From contig NZ_VZRB01000016.1 in NCBI RefSeq assembly GCF_008806595.1, positions 1 to 64,000 on the forward strand: DNA of 64,000 nucleotides, given 5' to 3'. How positions within the stretch are numbered: the first letter of the stretch is position 1; each line of letters begins with the position of its first letter. Of this stretch, positions 34,999 to 44,119 are shown one piece after another. Source of the DNA: Streptomyces luteolifulvus (GTDB lineage Bacteria > Actinomycetota > Actinomycetes > Streptomycetales > Streptomycetaceae). The position numbers and the translations under genes were made by a program. The notes under the pieces are model-generated. The model ran no database searches and was not told the DNA's origin. It was given only the letters and a program-made list of their open reading frames with translations.

Positions 34999-36566
34999 TT
35001 GGCCGCCTCCACCTCGGGCTGGGGGTCCTTCTTCTGTACGTCGGACATGGTCTGCTGGACCGCCGGGTTGACGATGTCCGTGACGGGCTTCGGATAGACG
35101 CCCAGGAAGATCAGCAGCACCACCAGCGGGGCCACGACCACGAGCTCCCGCGCCCGCAGGTCGGGCATCTTCGCGACCTCCGTCTTCACCGGGCCCGTCA
35201 TCGTCCGCTGGTAGAGGACGAGGGTGTAGAGCGCGGCGAGGACGATGCCGAAGGTGGCGATGATGCCGATCGCCGGATAGCGCGCGAACGTGCCGACCAG
35301 GACCAGGAACTCACTCACGAAGGGCGCGAGGCCCGGCAGCGACAGGGTCGCGAGGCCGCCGATCAGGAAGGTGCCGGCGAGCACCGGGGCGACCTTCTGC
35401 ACCCCGCCGTAGTCGGCGATGAGCCGGGAGCCGCGCCGGGAGATCAGGAAGCCGGCGACCAGCATCAGCGCGGCCGTCGAAATCCCGTGGTTGACCATGT
35501 ACAGCGTCGCGCCCGACTGGCCCTGGCTGGTCATCGCGAAGATGCCCAGGATGATGAACCCGAAGTGCGAGATCGACGCGTACGCCACCAGCCGTTTGAT
35601 GTCCCGCTGGCCGACGGCGAGCAGCGCCCCGTAGATGATGCTGATCAGCGCCAGGACGAGGATGACGGGCGTCGCCCACTTGCTCGCCTCCGGGAACAGC
35701 TGGAGGCAGAAGCGGAGCATCGCGAAGGTGCCCACCTTGTCCACGACCGCCGTGATCAGCACGGCGACCGGGGCGGTGGCCTCCCCCATGGCGTTGGGCA
35801 GCCAGGTGTGCAGCGGCCACAGCGGCGCCTTCACCGCGAAGGCGAAGAAGAAGCCGAGGAACAGCCAGCGTTCGGTGTCGGTCGCCATGTCCAGCGAGCC
35901 GTTCGCCCGGGCCTCGGCGATCTCCTGGAGGCTGAAGTTCCCGGCGACCACATAGAGCCCGATCACCGCGGCCAGCATGATCAGACCGCCGACCAGGTTG
36001 TAGAGGAGGAACTTCACGGCCGCGTACGACCGTTGCGTCGACGCCACCTCCTCGCCGTGCTCATGGGCTCGGTCCCCGAAGCCGCCGATGAGGAAGTACA
36101 TCGGGATCAGCATGGCTTCGAAGAAGATGTAGAAGAGGAAGACGTCGGTGGCCTCGAAGGAGAGGATCACCATCGCCTCGACGGCCAGGATCAGGGCGAA
36201 GAAGCCCTGCGTGGGCCGCCAGCGCCTGCTGCCCGTCTCCATCGGGTCGGCGTCGTGCCAGCCCGCGAGGACGATGAACGGGATCAGCAGCGCCGTGAGC
36301 GCGACGAGCACGGCCCCGATGCCGTCCACGCCCAGCTCGTAGCGGACCCCGAAGTCCTTGATCCAGGCGTGGGATTCGGTGAGCTGGTAGCGGGCTCCGT
36401 CCGGGTCGAAGCGCACCAGGACGACGACCGCGAGGACCAGCGTGGCGAGCGAGACGAGCAGCGCCAGCCACTTGGCGGCGTCGCGCTTGGCGGCCGGTAC
36501 GGCGGCCGTGGCGACGGCCCCGATCGCGGGGAGCACCGCCGTCGCTGTCAGCAGAGGAAAGGACAT
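34995..36566 (-). CDS. nuoM: NADH-quinone oxidoreductase subunit M
   Basis: 523 aa, 14 membrane helices. Antiporter-like proton channel of the complex I membrane arm: FIFFEAMLIPMYFLIGGFGD (conserved helix Glu), KFLLYNLVGGLIMLAAVIGL, KAPLWPLHTWLPNAMGEATA (Lys and Trp of the pumping helix) and VAYASISHFGFIILGIFAMT. Length matches NuoM. It begins 5 bp after the nuoL stop and overlaps nuoN by 4 bp. Confidence 0.97.
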   Translation of the reverse strand: MSFPLLTATAVLPAIGAVATAAVPAAKRDAAKWLALLVSLATLVLAVVVLVRFDPDGARYQLTESHAWIKDFGVRYELGVDGIGAVLVALTALLIPFIVLAGWHDADPMETGSRRWRPTQGFFALILAVEAMVILSFEATDVFLFYIFFEAMLIPMYFLIGGFGDRAHEHGEEVASTQRSYAAVKFLLYNLVGGLIMLAAVIGLYVVAGNFSLQEIAEARANGSLDMATDTERWLFLGFFFAFAVKAPLWPLHTWLPNAMGEATAPVAVLITAVVDKVGTFAMLRFCLQLFPEASKWATPVILVLALISIIYGALLAVGQRDIKRLVAYASISHFGFIILGIFAMTSQGQSGATLYMVNHGISTAALMLVAGFLISRRGSRLIADYGGVQKVAPVLAGTFLIGGLATLSLPGLAPFVSEFLVLVGTFARYPAIGIIATFGIVLAALYTLVLYQRTMTGPVKTEVAKMPDLRARELVVVAPLVVLLIFLGVYPKPVTDIVNPAVQQTMSDVQKKDPQPEVEAAK

Positions 36567-36571
36567 CGGTA

Positions 36572-38485
36572 TCAGACCGCCCTCATCAGCAAGGTCGCGG
36601 CGATGAGGATCGCCGCACCGCCGAACATCGAGACCGCGTACGAACGCACGAAGCCGTTCTGCACCCTGCGCATCCGGCCGGAGAGGCCGCCGACCGAGGC
36701 CGCCGTGCCGTTGACGACGCCGTCGACCAGGGTGTGGTCGACGTACACCAGGGACCGTGTGAGGTGTTCGCCGCCGCGGACCAGGACGACGTGGTTGAAG
36801 TCGTCCTGGAGCAGATCGCGCCGGGCGGCCCGGGTGAGCATCGACCCGCGCGGGGCGACGACCGGGACCGGGCGGCGGCCGTACTGGCCGTAGGCGATGG
36901 CGACGCCGACGACCAGAACGACCATGGTGGCCAGGGTGACCGTCGTCGCGCTGAGCGGCGAATGGCCGTGGTCGTCCCCGGTGACGGGCTCCAGCCAGTT
37001 CAGGAAGCGGTCGCCGATGGTGAAGAAGGCGCCCGCGAAGACCGATCCGAAGGCCAGCACGATCATGGGGATCGTCATGGACCTCGGTGACTCGTGCGGG
37101 TGCGGCTCATGGCCGTCCGCGTCCGGCTGCCAGCGCTTCTCGCCGAAGAACGTCATCAGCATCACGCGCGTCATGTAGTACGCCGTGATGGCCGCGCCGA
37201 GCAGGGCCGCGCCGCCGAGGATCCAGCCCTCGGTGCCGCCCTTGGCGAACGCCGCCTCGATGATCTTGTCCTTGGAGAAGAAGCCCGACAGGCCCGGGAA
37301 GCCGATGATGGCGAGGTAGCCGAGGCCGAAGGTGACGAAGGTGATCGGCATGTACTTCCTGAGGCCGCCGTACCGGCGCATGTCGACCTCGTCGTTCATG
37401 CCGTGCATGACCGAACCGGCACCGAGGAACAGCCCGGCCTTGAAGAAGCCGTGCGTCACCAGGTGCATGATCGCCCAGACGTAGCCGATGGGGCCGAGGC
37501 CCGCGGCGAGCACCATGTAGCCGATCTGCGACATGGTCGAGCCGGCCAGTGCCTTCTTGATGTCGTCCTTCGCGCAACCGACGATCGCACCGAACAGGAG
37601 CGTGACGGCGCCGACGACCGTGACCACGAGTTGGGCATCGGGCGCCGCGTTGAAGATGGCGCCCGAGCGGACGATCAGGTACACGCCCGCGGTCACCATC
37701 GTCGCGGCGTGGATGAGGGCCGAGACCGGGGTCGGGCCCTCCATCGCGTCCCCGAGCCAGGACTGCAGCGGCACCTGGGCGGACTTGCCGCAGGCGGCGA
37801 GCAGCAGCAGCAGGGCGATGCCGGTCAGCGTGCCCTCGCTCGCGTCACCGGCGATCCCCGGTTCCTCCTGGGTGCCGAGCAGCGGGGCGAAGGCGAAGGT
37901 CCCGAAGGTCGTGAACATCAGCATGACGGCGATCGACAGGCCCATGTCGCCGACGCGGTTGACCAGGAAGGCCTTCTTCGCCGCGGTGGCCGCGCTGGGC
38001 TTGTGCTGCCAGAAGCCGATCAGCAGGTAGGACGCCAGGCCGACGCCTTCCCAGCCGACGTACAGCAGGAGGTAGTTGTCGGCGAGGACCAGCAGCAGCA
38101 TCGCCGCGAGGAACAGGTTCAGATAGCCGAAGAAGCGGCGGCGCCGCTCGTCGTGCTCCATGTACCCGACCGAGTACAGGTGGATCAGCGAGCCGACGCC
38201 CGTGATCAGCAGCACGAAGGTCATCGACAGCTGGTCGAGCTGGAAGGCGACGTCCGCCTTGAAGCCCTCGACGGGGATCCAGGACCACAGATGCTGCGTC
38301 AGGGTGCGGTCGTCGGCGCTCCTGCCGAGCAGATCGGCGAAGAGGACGACGCCGATCACGAAGGAGACGGCGGCGAGGACCGTGCCGATCCAGTGGCCGA
38401 CGGCGTCCAGTCTCCGGCCGCCGCACAGCAGGACCGCCGCTCCGAGCAGAGGCGCCGCAATCAGCAGCGCAATCAGGTTCTCCAC
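36572..38485 (-). CDS. nuoL: NADH-quinone oxidoreductase subunit L
   Basis: 637 aa, the most distal antiporter-like subunit, with 14 core helices plus the C-terminal horizontal helix that ties the pumps together. Hallmarks: YVGWEGVGLASYLLIGFWQH (helix Glu), KSAQVPLQSWLGDAMEGPTP followed by VSALIHAATMVTAGVYLIVR, and HLVTHGFFKAGLFLGAGSVM. Normal length (about 610-640). It begins 14 bp after nuoK. Confidence 0.97.
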   Translation of the reverse strand: MENLIALLIAAPLLGAAVLLCGGRRLDAVGHWIGTVLAAVSFVIGVVLFADLLGRSADDRTLTQHLWSWIPVEGFKADVAFQLDQLSMTFVLLITGVGSLIHLYSVGYMEHDERRRRFFGYLNLFLAAMLLLVLADNYLLLYVGWEGVGLASYLLIGFWQHKPSAATAAKKAFLVNRVGDMGLSIAVMLMFTTFGTFAFAPLLGTQEEPGIAGDASEGTLTGIALLLLLAACGKSAQVPLQSWLGDAMEGPTPVSALIHAATMVTAGVYLIVRSGAIFNAAPDAQLVVTVVGAVTLLFGAIVGCAKDDIKKALAGSTMSQIGYMVLAAGLGPIGYVWAIMHLVTHGFFKAGLFLGAGSVMHGMNDEVDMRRYGGLRKYMPITFVTFGLGYLAIIGFPGLSGFFSKDKIIEAAFAKGGTEGWILGGAALLGAAITAYYMTRVMLMTFFGEKRWQPDADGHEPHPHESPRSMTIPMIVLAFGSVFAGAFFTIGDRFLNWLEPVTGDDHGHSPLSATTVTLATMVVLVVGVAIAYGQYGRRPVPVVAPRGSMLTRAARRDLLQDDFNHVVLVRGGEHLTRSLVYVDHTLVDGVVNGTAASVGGLSGRMRRVQNGFVRSYAVSMFGGAAILIAATLLMRAV

Positions 38486-38499
38486 GATTCAGCGACCCC

Positions 38500-38799
38500 T
38501 TACAGCTTCATCAGGCTGGCGTCGTCGACCGAGGCCGAGTGGCGGGTACGGAACAGCGACACGATGATCGCGAGCCCGACCACGACCTCCGCGGCGGCGA
38601 CGACCATCGTGAAGAAGGCGATGATCTGGCCGTCGAGATTGCCGTGCATCCGGGAGAAGGCGACGAACGCGAGGTTGCAGGCGTTGAGCATGAGCTCGAT
38701 GCACATGAACACGACGATCGCGTTGCGCCTGATCAGTACGCCGGTCGCGCCGATCGTGAACAACAGGGCGGCGAGATACAGGTAGTTGACCGGGTTCAC
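38500..38799 (-). CDS. nuoK: NADH-quinone oxidoreductase subunit K
   Basis: 99 aa, three membrane helices. Family signature: IRRNAIVVFMCIELMLNACN, with the buried Glu in helix 2, and VVAAAEVVVGLAIIVSLFR with the second Glu. GTG start at 38799 overlaps the nuoJ stop (GTGA). Length is standard. Confidence 0.97.
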   Translation of the reverse strand: MNPVNYLYLAALLFTIGATGVLIRRNAIVVFMCIELMLNACNLAFVAFSRMHGNLDGQIIAFFTMVVAAAEVVVGLAIIVSLFRTRHSASVDDASLMKL

Positions 38800-39638
38800 T
38801 TCGACGCCTCCTCTGCCCTCTTGACGTTCACCGGGTCGATCGCGGTCCGTTCCAGGCGCTCTTCGGCGCGCTGTTCCAGGGCCCGCAGATCGTTGAGCGC
38901 CTCGGCCGACACATCGCGGATCTGCCCGCGCTCGCGCAGCGTCTTGTTGACGGTGAGCTCGGACGGGGTGCCGTCGGGCAGCAGGCCCGCGATGTCCACC
39001 GCGTTGTGCCGGGCGTACACGCCGGGCGCCGGGAGCGGCGGCAGGTGCTTGCCCTCCCGTACCCGCTGCTCGGCCAGCTCGCGCTGGGTCCTGGCCCGCT
39101 CGGTGCGCTCGCGGTGGGTGAGCACCATGGCGCCGACGGCGGCCGTGATCAGCAGGGCGCCGGTGATTTCGAAGGCGAAGACGTACTTGGTGAAGATGAG
39201 GGCGGCGAGGCCCTCCACATTGCCGTTCGCGTTGGCCTGTGTGAGGCCGTTGAACTCCTTGATGGAGGCGTGGCCGATGCCGCCCATCAGCAGGATGCCG
39301 AAGCCGAGCCCGCACAGCAGGGCCAGCCAGCGCTGGCCCCTGATGGTCTCCCTCAGGGAGTCGGCGGCGGTGACGCCGACGAGCATCACCACGAACAGGA
39401 ACAGCATCATGATCGCGCCGGTGTAGACGACGATCTGCACGATGCCCAGGAAGTAGGCGCCGTTGGCGAGGTAGAAGACCGCCAGGACGATCATGGTGCC
39501 GGCCAGACAGAGCGCGCTGTGCACGGCCTTCTTCATGAAGACGGTGCACAGGGCGCCGATCACGGCGACCGTGCCGAGGACCCAGAACTGGAAGGCCTCG
39601 CCCGTGGAGGTGGTGTAGGCGGCGAGCTGCCCGCTCAT
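38796..39638 (-). CDS. nuoJ: NADH-quinone oxidoreductase subunit J
   Basis: 280 aa, five membrane helices in the first 175 residues (AYFLGIVQIVVYTGAIMMLF with the pi-bulge helix, then VVMLVGVTAADSLRE). The last 105 residues are charged and cytoplasmic (LAEQRVREGKHLPPLPAPGV, then NALRALEQRAEER-like end), which makes it longer than the roughly 170-aa Gram-negative protein. Overlaps nuoI and nuoK by 4 bp each. Confidence 0.96.
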   Translation of the reverse strand: MSGQLAAYTTSTGEAFQFWVLGTVAVIGALCTVFMKKAVHSALCLAGTMIVLAVFYLANGAYFLGIVQIVVYTGAIMMLFLFVVMLVGVTAADSLRETIRGQRWLALLCGLGFGILLMGGIGHASIKEFNGLTQANANGNVEGLAALIFTKYVFAFEITGALLITAAVGAMVLTHRERTERARTQRELAEQRVREGKHLPPLPAPGVYARHNAVDIAGLLPDGTPSELTVNKTLRERGQIRDVSAEALNDLRALEQRAEERLERTAIDPVNVKRAEEASK

Positions 39639-40246
39639 GCGTCCACCTCCTCTTGCGAGGGCTCCTCGCCCTTGGAGACGGCGACCTGGCGTTCCGTGCC
39701 GGGTGCGGCCTCCGTCACCAGGCCCCGGTAGTAGGCCTGCTCGTCCGTGCCCGGGTAGATGGCGTGCGGGGTGTCGACCATGCCCTCTTCGAGGCCGGCG
39801 AGCAGCTGCTCCTTGGTGTAGATGAGGTTGGCGCGGCTGCTGTCGGCGAGTTCGAACTCGTTGGTCATCGTCAACGCGCGCGTGGGGCACGCCTCGATGC
39901 ACAGGCCGCACAGGATGCAGCGGGCGTAGTTGATCTGGTAGACGCGGCCGTACCGCTCGCCCGGGGAGTAGCGCTCCTCGTCCGTGTTGTCGGCGCCCTC
40001 CACATAGATGGCGTCGGCGGGGCAGGCCCAGGCGCACAGTTCGCAGCCGATGCACTTCTCCAGGCCGTCCGGATGGCGGTTGAGCTGGTGCCGTCCGTGG
40101 AAGCGCGGAGCGGTGGTCTTCCGCTGCTCCGGGTACTGCTCGGTCAGCCGCTTCTTGAACATGGCCTTGAAGGTCACGCCGAAGCCGGCCACGGGGTTCT
40201 GGAAGCCGGGCGACGTGTGCCCGGCCTCCTTGGGCTCCTCAGCCAT
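39635..40246 (-). CDS. nuoI: NADH-quinone oxidoreductase subunit I (2x[4Fe-4S])
   Basis: 203 aa. Two ferredoxin-type clusters: CIGCELCAWACP and CILCGLCIEACP, the N6a/N6b relay to the quinone site. ATG at 40246 (MAEEPKEAG) is chosen over 40318 because it overlaps the nuoH stop by 8 bp and matches the family start. The tail after residue 140 is acidic and variable. Confidence 0.96.
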   Translation of the reverse strand: MAEEPKEAGHTSPGFQNPVAGFGVTFKAMFKKRLTEQYPEQRKTTAPRFHGRHQLNRHPDGLEKCIGCELCAWACPADAIYVEGADNTDEERYSPGERYGRVYQINYARCILCGLCIEACPTRALTMTNEFELADSSRANLIYTKEQLLAGLEEGMVDTPHAIYPGTDEQAYYRGLVTEAAPGTERQVAVSKGEEPSQEEVDA

Positions 40247-41618
40247 CGGACGCCTCCTTTCCGTCACGAGTTCCGCCCATCGATCCGTCACTCGCAGTAT
40301 CCGACCCACCACTGACAATCAACTCCCGCTCGCGGCGCGGGCGGCGCCGCGGCACCGGCGGCAGCTCCTGTCCCGGCAGCGGCGGTACGGGGAATCCGCC
40401 CGCCATCGCGTCGAAGCCCGCGCTCTTGGCGGCGGCGGGCCGCTCGGCGCTCTTCGCCTTCTCGCGGAACATGTCGGCGACGAAGGAGAGCAGCAGCAGC
40501 GCGAGGACGCCGCCGCCGATGTAGAGGGCGATGTCGGCGAAGTCGTAGTTCTCGTTCCTGAGGGTCCGTACGGTCGCGACGAGCATCAGCCAGACCACGG
40601 AGACCGGGATGAGGACCTTCCAGCCGAGCTTCATCAGCTGGTCGTAGCGGACGCGGGGCAGCGTGCCGCGCAGCCAGATGAAGAAGAACAGCAGCAGCTG
40701 GACCTTGACGACGAACCAGAGCAGCGGCCACCAGCCGTGGTTCGCGCCCTCCCAGAACGTGCTGACCGGCCACGGGGCCCGCCAGCCGCCCAGGAAGAGC
40801 GTCGTGGCGACGGCCGAGACCGTCACCATGTTCACGTACTCGGCCAGCATGAACATCGCGAACTTGATCGACGAGTACTCGGTGTTGAAACCGCCGACCA
40901 GGTCGCCCTCGGACTCCGGCATGTCGAAGGGAGCGCGGTTGGTCTCGCCGACCATCGTCACGATGTAGATCAGGAAGGAGACCGGCAGCAGGACGATGTA
41001 CCAGCGGTCGTGCTGCTGCTCGACGATCGTCGAGGTCGACATCGACCCCGAGTAGAGGAACACCGAGGCGAAGGCGGCGCCCATGGCGATCTCGTACGAG
41101 ATCATCTGCGCGCAGGAGCGCAGTCCGCCGAGCAGCGGATAGGTGGATCCGGAGCTCCAGCCCGCCAGCACGATGCCGTAGATGCCGACCGAGGCGATCG
41201 CGAGGATGTAGAGGACCGCGATCGGCAGGTCGGTGAGCTGCATCGTGGTGCGCTGGCCGAAGATCGAGATCTCGTTGCCGGCGGGTCCGAAGGGGATCAC
41301 CGCGATCGCCATGAAGGCCGGGATGGCCGCGACGATCGGCGCGAGGACGTAGACCACCTTGTCCGCGCGCTTGACGATGATGTCTTCCTTGAGCATCAGC
41401 TTCATGCCGTCGGCGAGCGACTGGAGCATGCCCCACGGGCCGTGCCGGTTGGGGCCGATGCGCAGCTGCATCCAGGCGACGACCTTGCGCTCCCACACGA
41501 TGGAGAACAGCACGGTCAGCATCAGGAAGGCGAAGCAGAAGACGGCCTTGATGCCGACGAGCCACCAGGGGTCGCGGCCGAACAACGAGAGGTCTTCAGC
41601 GGCGAGGTACAAGCTCAT
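40239..41618 (-). CDS. nuoH: NADH-quinone oxidoreductase subunit H
   Basis: 459 aa, eight membrane helices; it forms the quinone-entry tunnel with NuoB and NuoD. Typical stretches: FSIVWERKVVAWMQLRIGPN, RHGPWGMLQSLADGMKLMLK, ETNRAPFDMPESEGDLVGGF (acidic loop next to the quinone site) and WLRGTLPRVRYDQLMKLGWK. The C-terminal 70 residues are an extra soluble tail rich in Pro/Arg, common in Streptomyces. Start overlaps nuoG (ATGA). Confidence 0.97.
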   Translation of the reverse strand: MSLYLAAEDLSLFGRDPWWLVGIKAVFCFAFLMLTVLFSIVWERKVVAWMQLRIGPNRHGPWGMLQSLADGMKLMLKEDIIVKRADKVVYVLAPIVAAIPAFMAIAVIPFGPAGNEISIFGQRTTMQLTDLPIAVLYILAIASVGIYGIVLAGWSSGSTYPLLGGLRSCAQMISYEIAMGAAFASVFLYSGSMSTSTIVEQQHDRWYIVLLPVSFLIYIVTMVGETNRAPFDMPESEGDLVGGFNTEYSSIKFAMFMLAEYVNMVTVSAVATTLFLGGWRAPWPVSTFWEGANHGWWPLLWFVVKVQLLLFFFIWLRGTLPRVRYDQLMKLGWKVLIPVSVVWLMLVATVRTLRNENYDFADIALYIGGGVLALLLLSFVADMFREKAKSAERPAAAKSAGFDAMAGGFPVPPLPGQELPPVPRRRPRRERELIVSGGSDTASDGSMGGTRDGKEASDG

Positions 41619-44119
41619 GCCTCCACCTCCTTGGGGGCCTCGCCGGCGGGCTGCGCCGGGCCGATGCGGACGAGGGAGCCCGGCAGCGAGCCGGTGTCGG
41701 AGGCGACGCCGCCGCCGGCGGAGTTCAGCGGGAGCCAGACCACCCGGTCGGGCATCTCCGTGATCAGCAGCGGGAGTCCGACCGTGCCGGCGGGGCCGGT
41801 CACGGCGAGGACGTCGCCGTCCTTGACGCCGGCTTCGGCGGCCGTGGCGGCCGACACGCGCGCGTGGGCGGCGTGCCGGGTGCCGGCGAGGGCCGCGTCG
41901 CCCTGCTGGAGGACGCCCTGGTCGAGCAGCAGACGGTGCCCGGCCAGCACGGCTTCGCCGGCGGCCGGCCGCGGCAGCACGGCCGCCGTCTCCAGTGGGT
42001 CGGTGCCCCGCGGGCCGTCCCAGGCGCCGAGCCGGTCCATCTCCGCACGCGCAGTGCGCAGATCCGGCAGACCCAGGTGTACGTCCATGGCGTCGGCCAG
42101 CATCTGCAGTACGCGCGCGTCGGTGGGCGCCGGGCGGCGGGTCATCTGGTCGGGCTTGAGCGCGGCCTCGAACAGGCGCGCGCGGCCTTCCCAGTTGAGG
42201 AAGGTGCCGGCCTTCTCGGCGGCCGCGGCCACCGGCAGGACGACGTCCGCGTGCTCGGTGACCTCGCCGGGCCGCAGCTCCAGCGACACCAGGAAGTCCA
42301 CCTCGTGCAGCGCTTCCCGCGCGCGTGCGGGGTCGGGCAGGTCGGCGATCTCCACGCCCGCGACCACGAGGGCCTGAAGTTCGCCCCGGGCGGCTGCCTC
42401 GATGATCTGGCCGGTGTCCCGCCCGTAGCGGTCGGGGAGTTCGGCGACACCCCAGGCGGCGGCGACCTCCTCACGCGCGCGTGCGTCGATGGCCGGACGC
42501 CCGCCCGGCAGCAGCGACGGCAGCGCGCCCGCCTCGATCGCCCCGCGCTCCCCTGCCCGGCGCGGAATCCACACCAGCTGGGCGCCGATCGCGGACGCGG
42601 CCCGTACGGCGGCGGTGAGGCCCCCGGTGACCGCCGCCAGCCGCTCACCGACGACGATCACGGCGCCCTCGGCGCGCAGCGCCTCGGCCGCCTCCGTTCC
42701 GCCGTCCTCCAGGCCGACGCCGCTCGCGAGCGCGTCCAGCCACTCGGTCTCGGTGCCGGGAGCCGCGGGCAGCAGGGTGCCGCCCGCCTTCTCCAGACCG
42801 CGCGTCGCGTGCGTGGCGAGGGAGAACACCTTCTGCCCGCGCTTGCGCCAGGCCTTCCTCAGCCGCAGGAAGATCCCGGGCGCCTCCTCCTCCGCCTCGA
42901 ACCCGACCAGCAGGACGGCGGGCGCCTTCTCCAGCGAGGTGTAGGTGACGCCCGTACCGTCGAGGTCCCGGCCGCGCCCGGCGATCCGGGCGGCCAGGAA
43001 GTCGGCCTCCTCGCCGCTGTGCACGCGCGCGCGGAAGTCGATGTCGTTGGTGTCGAGCGCCACGCGCGCGAACTTGCTGTACGCGTAGGCGTCCTCGACG
43101 GTGAGGCGGCCACCGGTCAGCACGCCGGTGCTGCCGCGCGAGGCGAGCAGCCCCTGAGCGGCGATCTGCAGCGCCTCCGGCCAGGACGCCGGTACGAGCT
43201 CGCCCTCGGGGTTGCGCACCAGAGGCGTGTCGAGCCGGTCGCGCTGCTGCGCGTACCGGAACGCGAAACGCCCCTTGTCGCAGATCCACTCCTCGTTGAC
43301 CTCGGGGTCGTCGGCGGCGAGCTTCCGCATGACCTTGCCGCGCCGGTGGTCGGTGCGGGTGGCACAGCCGCCGGAGCAGTGCTCGCAGACGGAGGGCGAG
43401 GAGACGAGGTCGAAGGGCCGGGAGCGGAAGCGGTACGCCGCCGAAGTCAGCGCGCCGACCGGGCAGATCTGGATGGTGTTGCCGGAGAAGTACGACTCGA
43501 AGGGGTCGCCCTCACCGGTGCCGACCTGCTGCAGCGCGCCCCGCTCCAGCAGCTCGATCATCGGGTCGCCCGCGACCTGGTTGGAGAAGCGCGTGCAGCG
43601 CGCGCACAGCACGCACCGCTCACGGTCGAGCAGCACCTGCGTGGAGATCGGCACGGGCTTCTCGTACGTCCGCTTCTTGCCGTCGAAGCGGGACTCGGCG
43701 TTGCCGTGCGACATCGCCTGGTTCTGCAGCGGGCACTCGCCGCCCTTGTCGCAGACCGGGCAGTCCAGCGGGTGGTTGATGAGGAGCAGCTCCATCACAC
43801 CGTGCTGGGCCTTCTCGGCGACGGGCGAGGTGAGGTGCGTCTTCACCACCATTCCGTCGGTGCAGGTGATGGTGCACGACGCCATCGGCTTGCGCTGGCC
43901 CTCCACCTCGACCATGCACTGGCGGCAGGCGCCGACCGGGTCGAGGAGCGGGTGGTCGCAGAAGCGGGGGACCTCGATGCCGAGCAGCTCGGCGGCCCGG
44001 ATGACCAGGGTGCCCTTGGGCACGCTGATCTCGGCGCCGTCGATCGTCAGTGAGACGAGGTCCTCCGGCGGGACCGCCGCCTCTCCCCCTCCGGAGGGAG
44101 CGCTGGTGGTCACGGTCAT
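41615..44119 (-). CDS. nuoG: NADH-quinone oxidoreductase subunit G
   Basis: 834 aa from ATG at 44119, which overlaps the nuoF stop (ATGA). N-terminal 2Fe-2S ferredoxin (RFCDHPLLDPVGACRQCMVE), a HxxxCxxCxxxxxC cluster (HPLDCPVCDKGGECPLQN), a two-cluster region (CVLCARCTRFSN; TIQICPVGALTSAAYRFRSR) and CEHCSGGCATRTDHRRGKVM with a fourth Cys in NEEWICDKGRF (N7-like site). The large remainder is a molybdopterin-oxidoreductase fold without cofactor. It carries electrons from FMN (NuoF) to the quinone module. Confidence 0.97.
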   Translation of the reverse strand: MTVTTSAPSGGGEAAVPPEDLVSLTIDGAEISVPKGTLVIRAAELLGIEVPRFCDHPLLDPVGACRQCMVEVEGQRKPMASCTITCTDGMVVKTHLTSPVAEKAQHGVMELLLINHPLDCPVCDKGGECPLQNQAMSHGNAESRFDGKKRTYEKPVPISTQVLLDRERCVLCARCTRFSNQVAGDPMIELLERGALQQVGTGEGDPFESYFSGNTIQICPVGALTSAAYRFRSRPFDLVSSPSVCEHCSGGCATRTDHRRGKVMRKLAADDPEVNEEWICDKGRFAFRYAQQRDRLDTPLVRNPEGELVPASWPEALQIAAQGLLASRGSTGVLTGGRLTVEDAYAYSKFARVALDTNDIDFRARVHSGEEADFLAARIAGRGRDLDGTGVTYTSLEKAPAVLLVGFEAEEEAPGIFLRLRKAWRKRGQKVFSLATHATRGLEKAGGTLLPAAPGTETEWLDALASGVGLEDGGTEAAEALRAEGAVIVVGERLAAVTGGLTAAVRAASAIGAQLVWIPRRAGERGAIEAGALPSLLPGGRPAIDARAREEVAAAWGVAELPDRYGRDTGQIIEAAARGELQALVVAGVEIADLPDPARAREALHEVDFLVSLELRPGEVTEHADVVLPVAAAAEKAGTFLNWEGRARLFEAALKPDQMTRRPAPTDARVLQMLADAMDVHLGLPDLRTARAEMDRLGAWDGPRGTDPLETAAVLPRPAAGEAVLAGHRLLLDQGVLQQGDAALAGTRHAAHARVSAATAAEAGVKDGDVLAVTGPAGTVGLPLLITEMPDRVVWLPLNSAGGGVASDTGSLPGSLVRIGPAQPAGEAPKEVEA

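Noticed and set aside
33322..38785. Several 500-660-aa open frames on + opposite nuoN, nuoM and nuoL
   Set aside because: They are His/Asp/Gly/Arg-rich shadows of the nuo genes, which are unambiguous.
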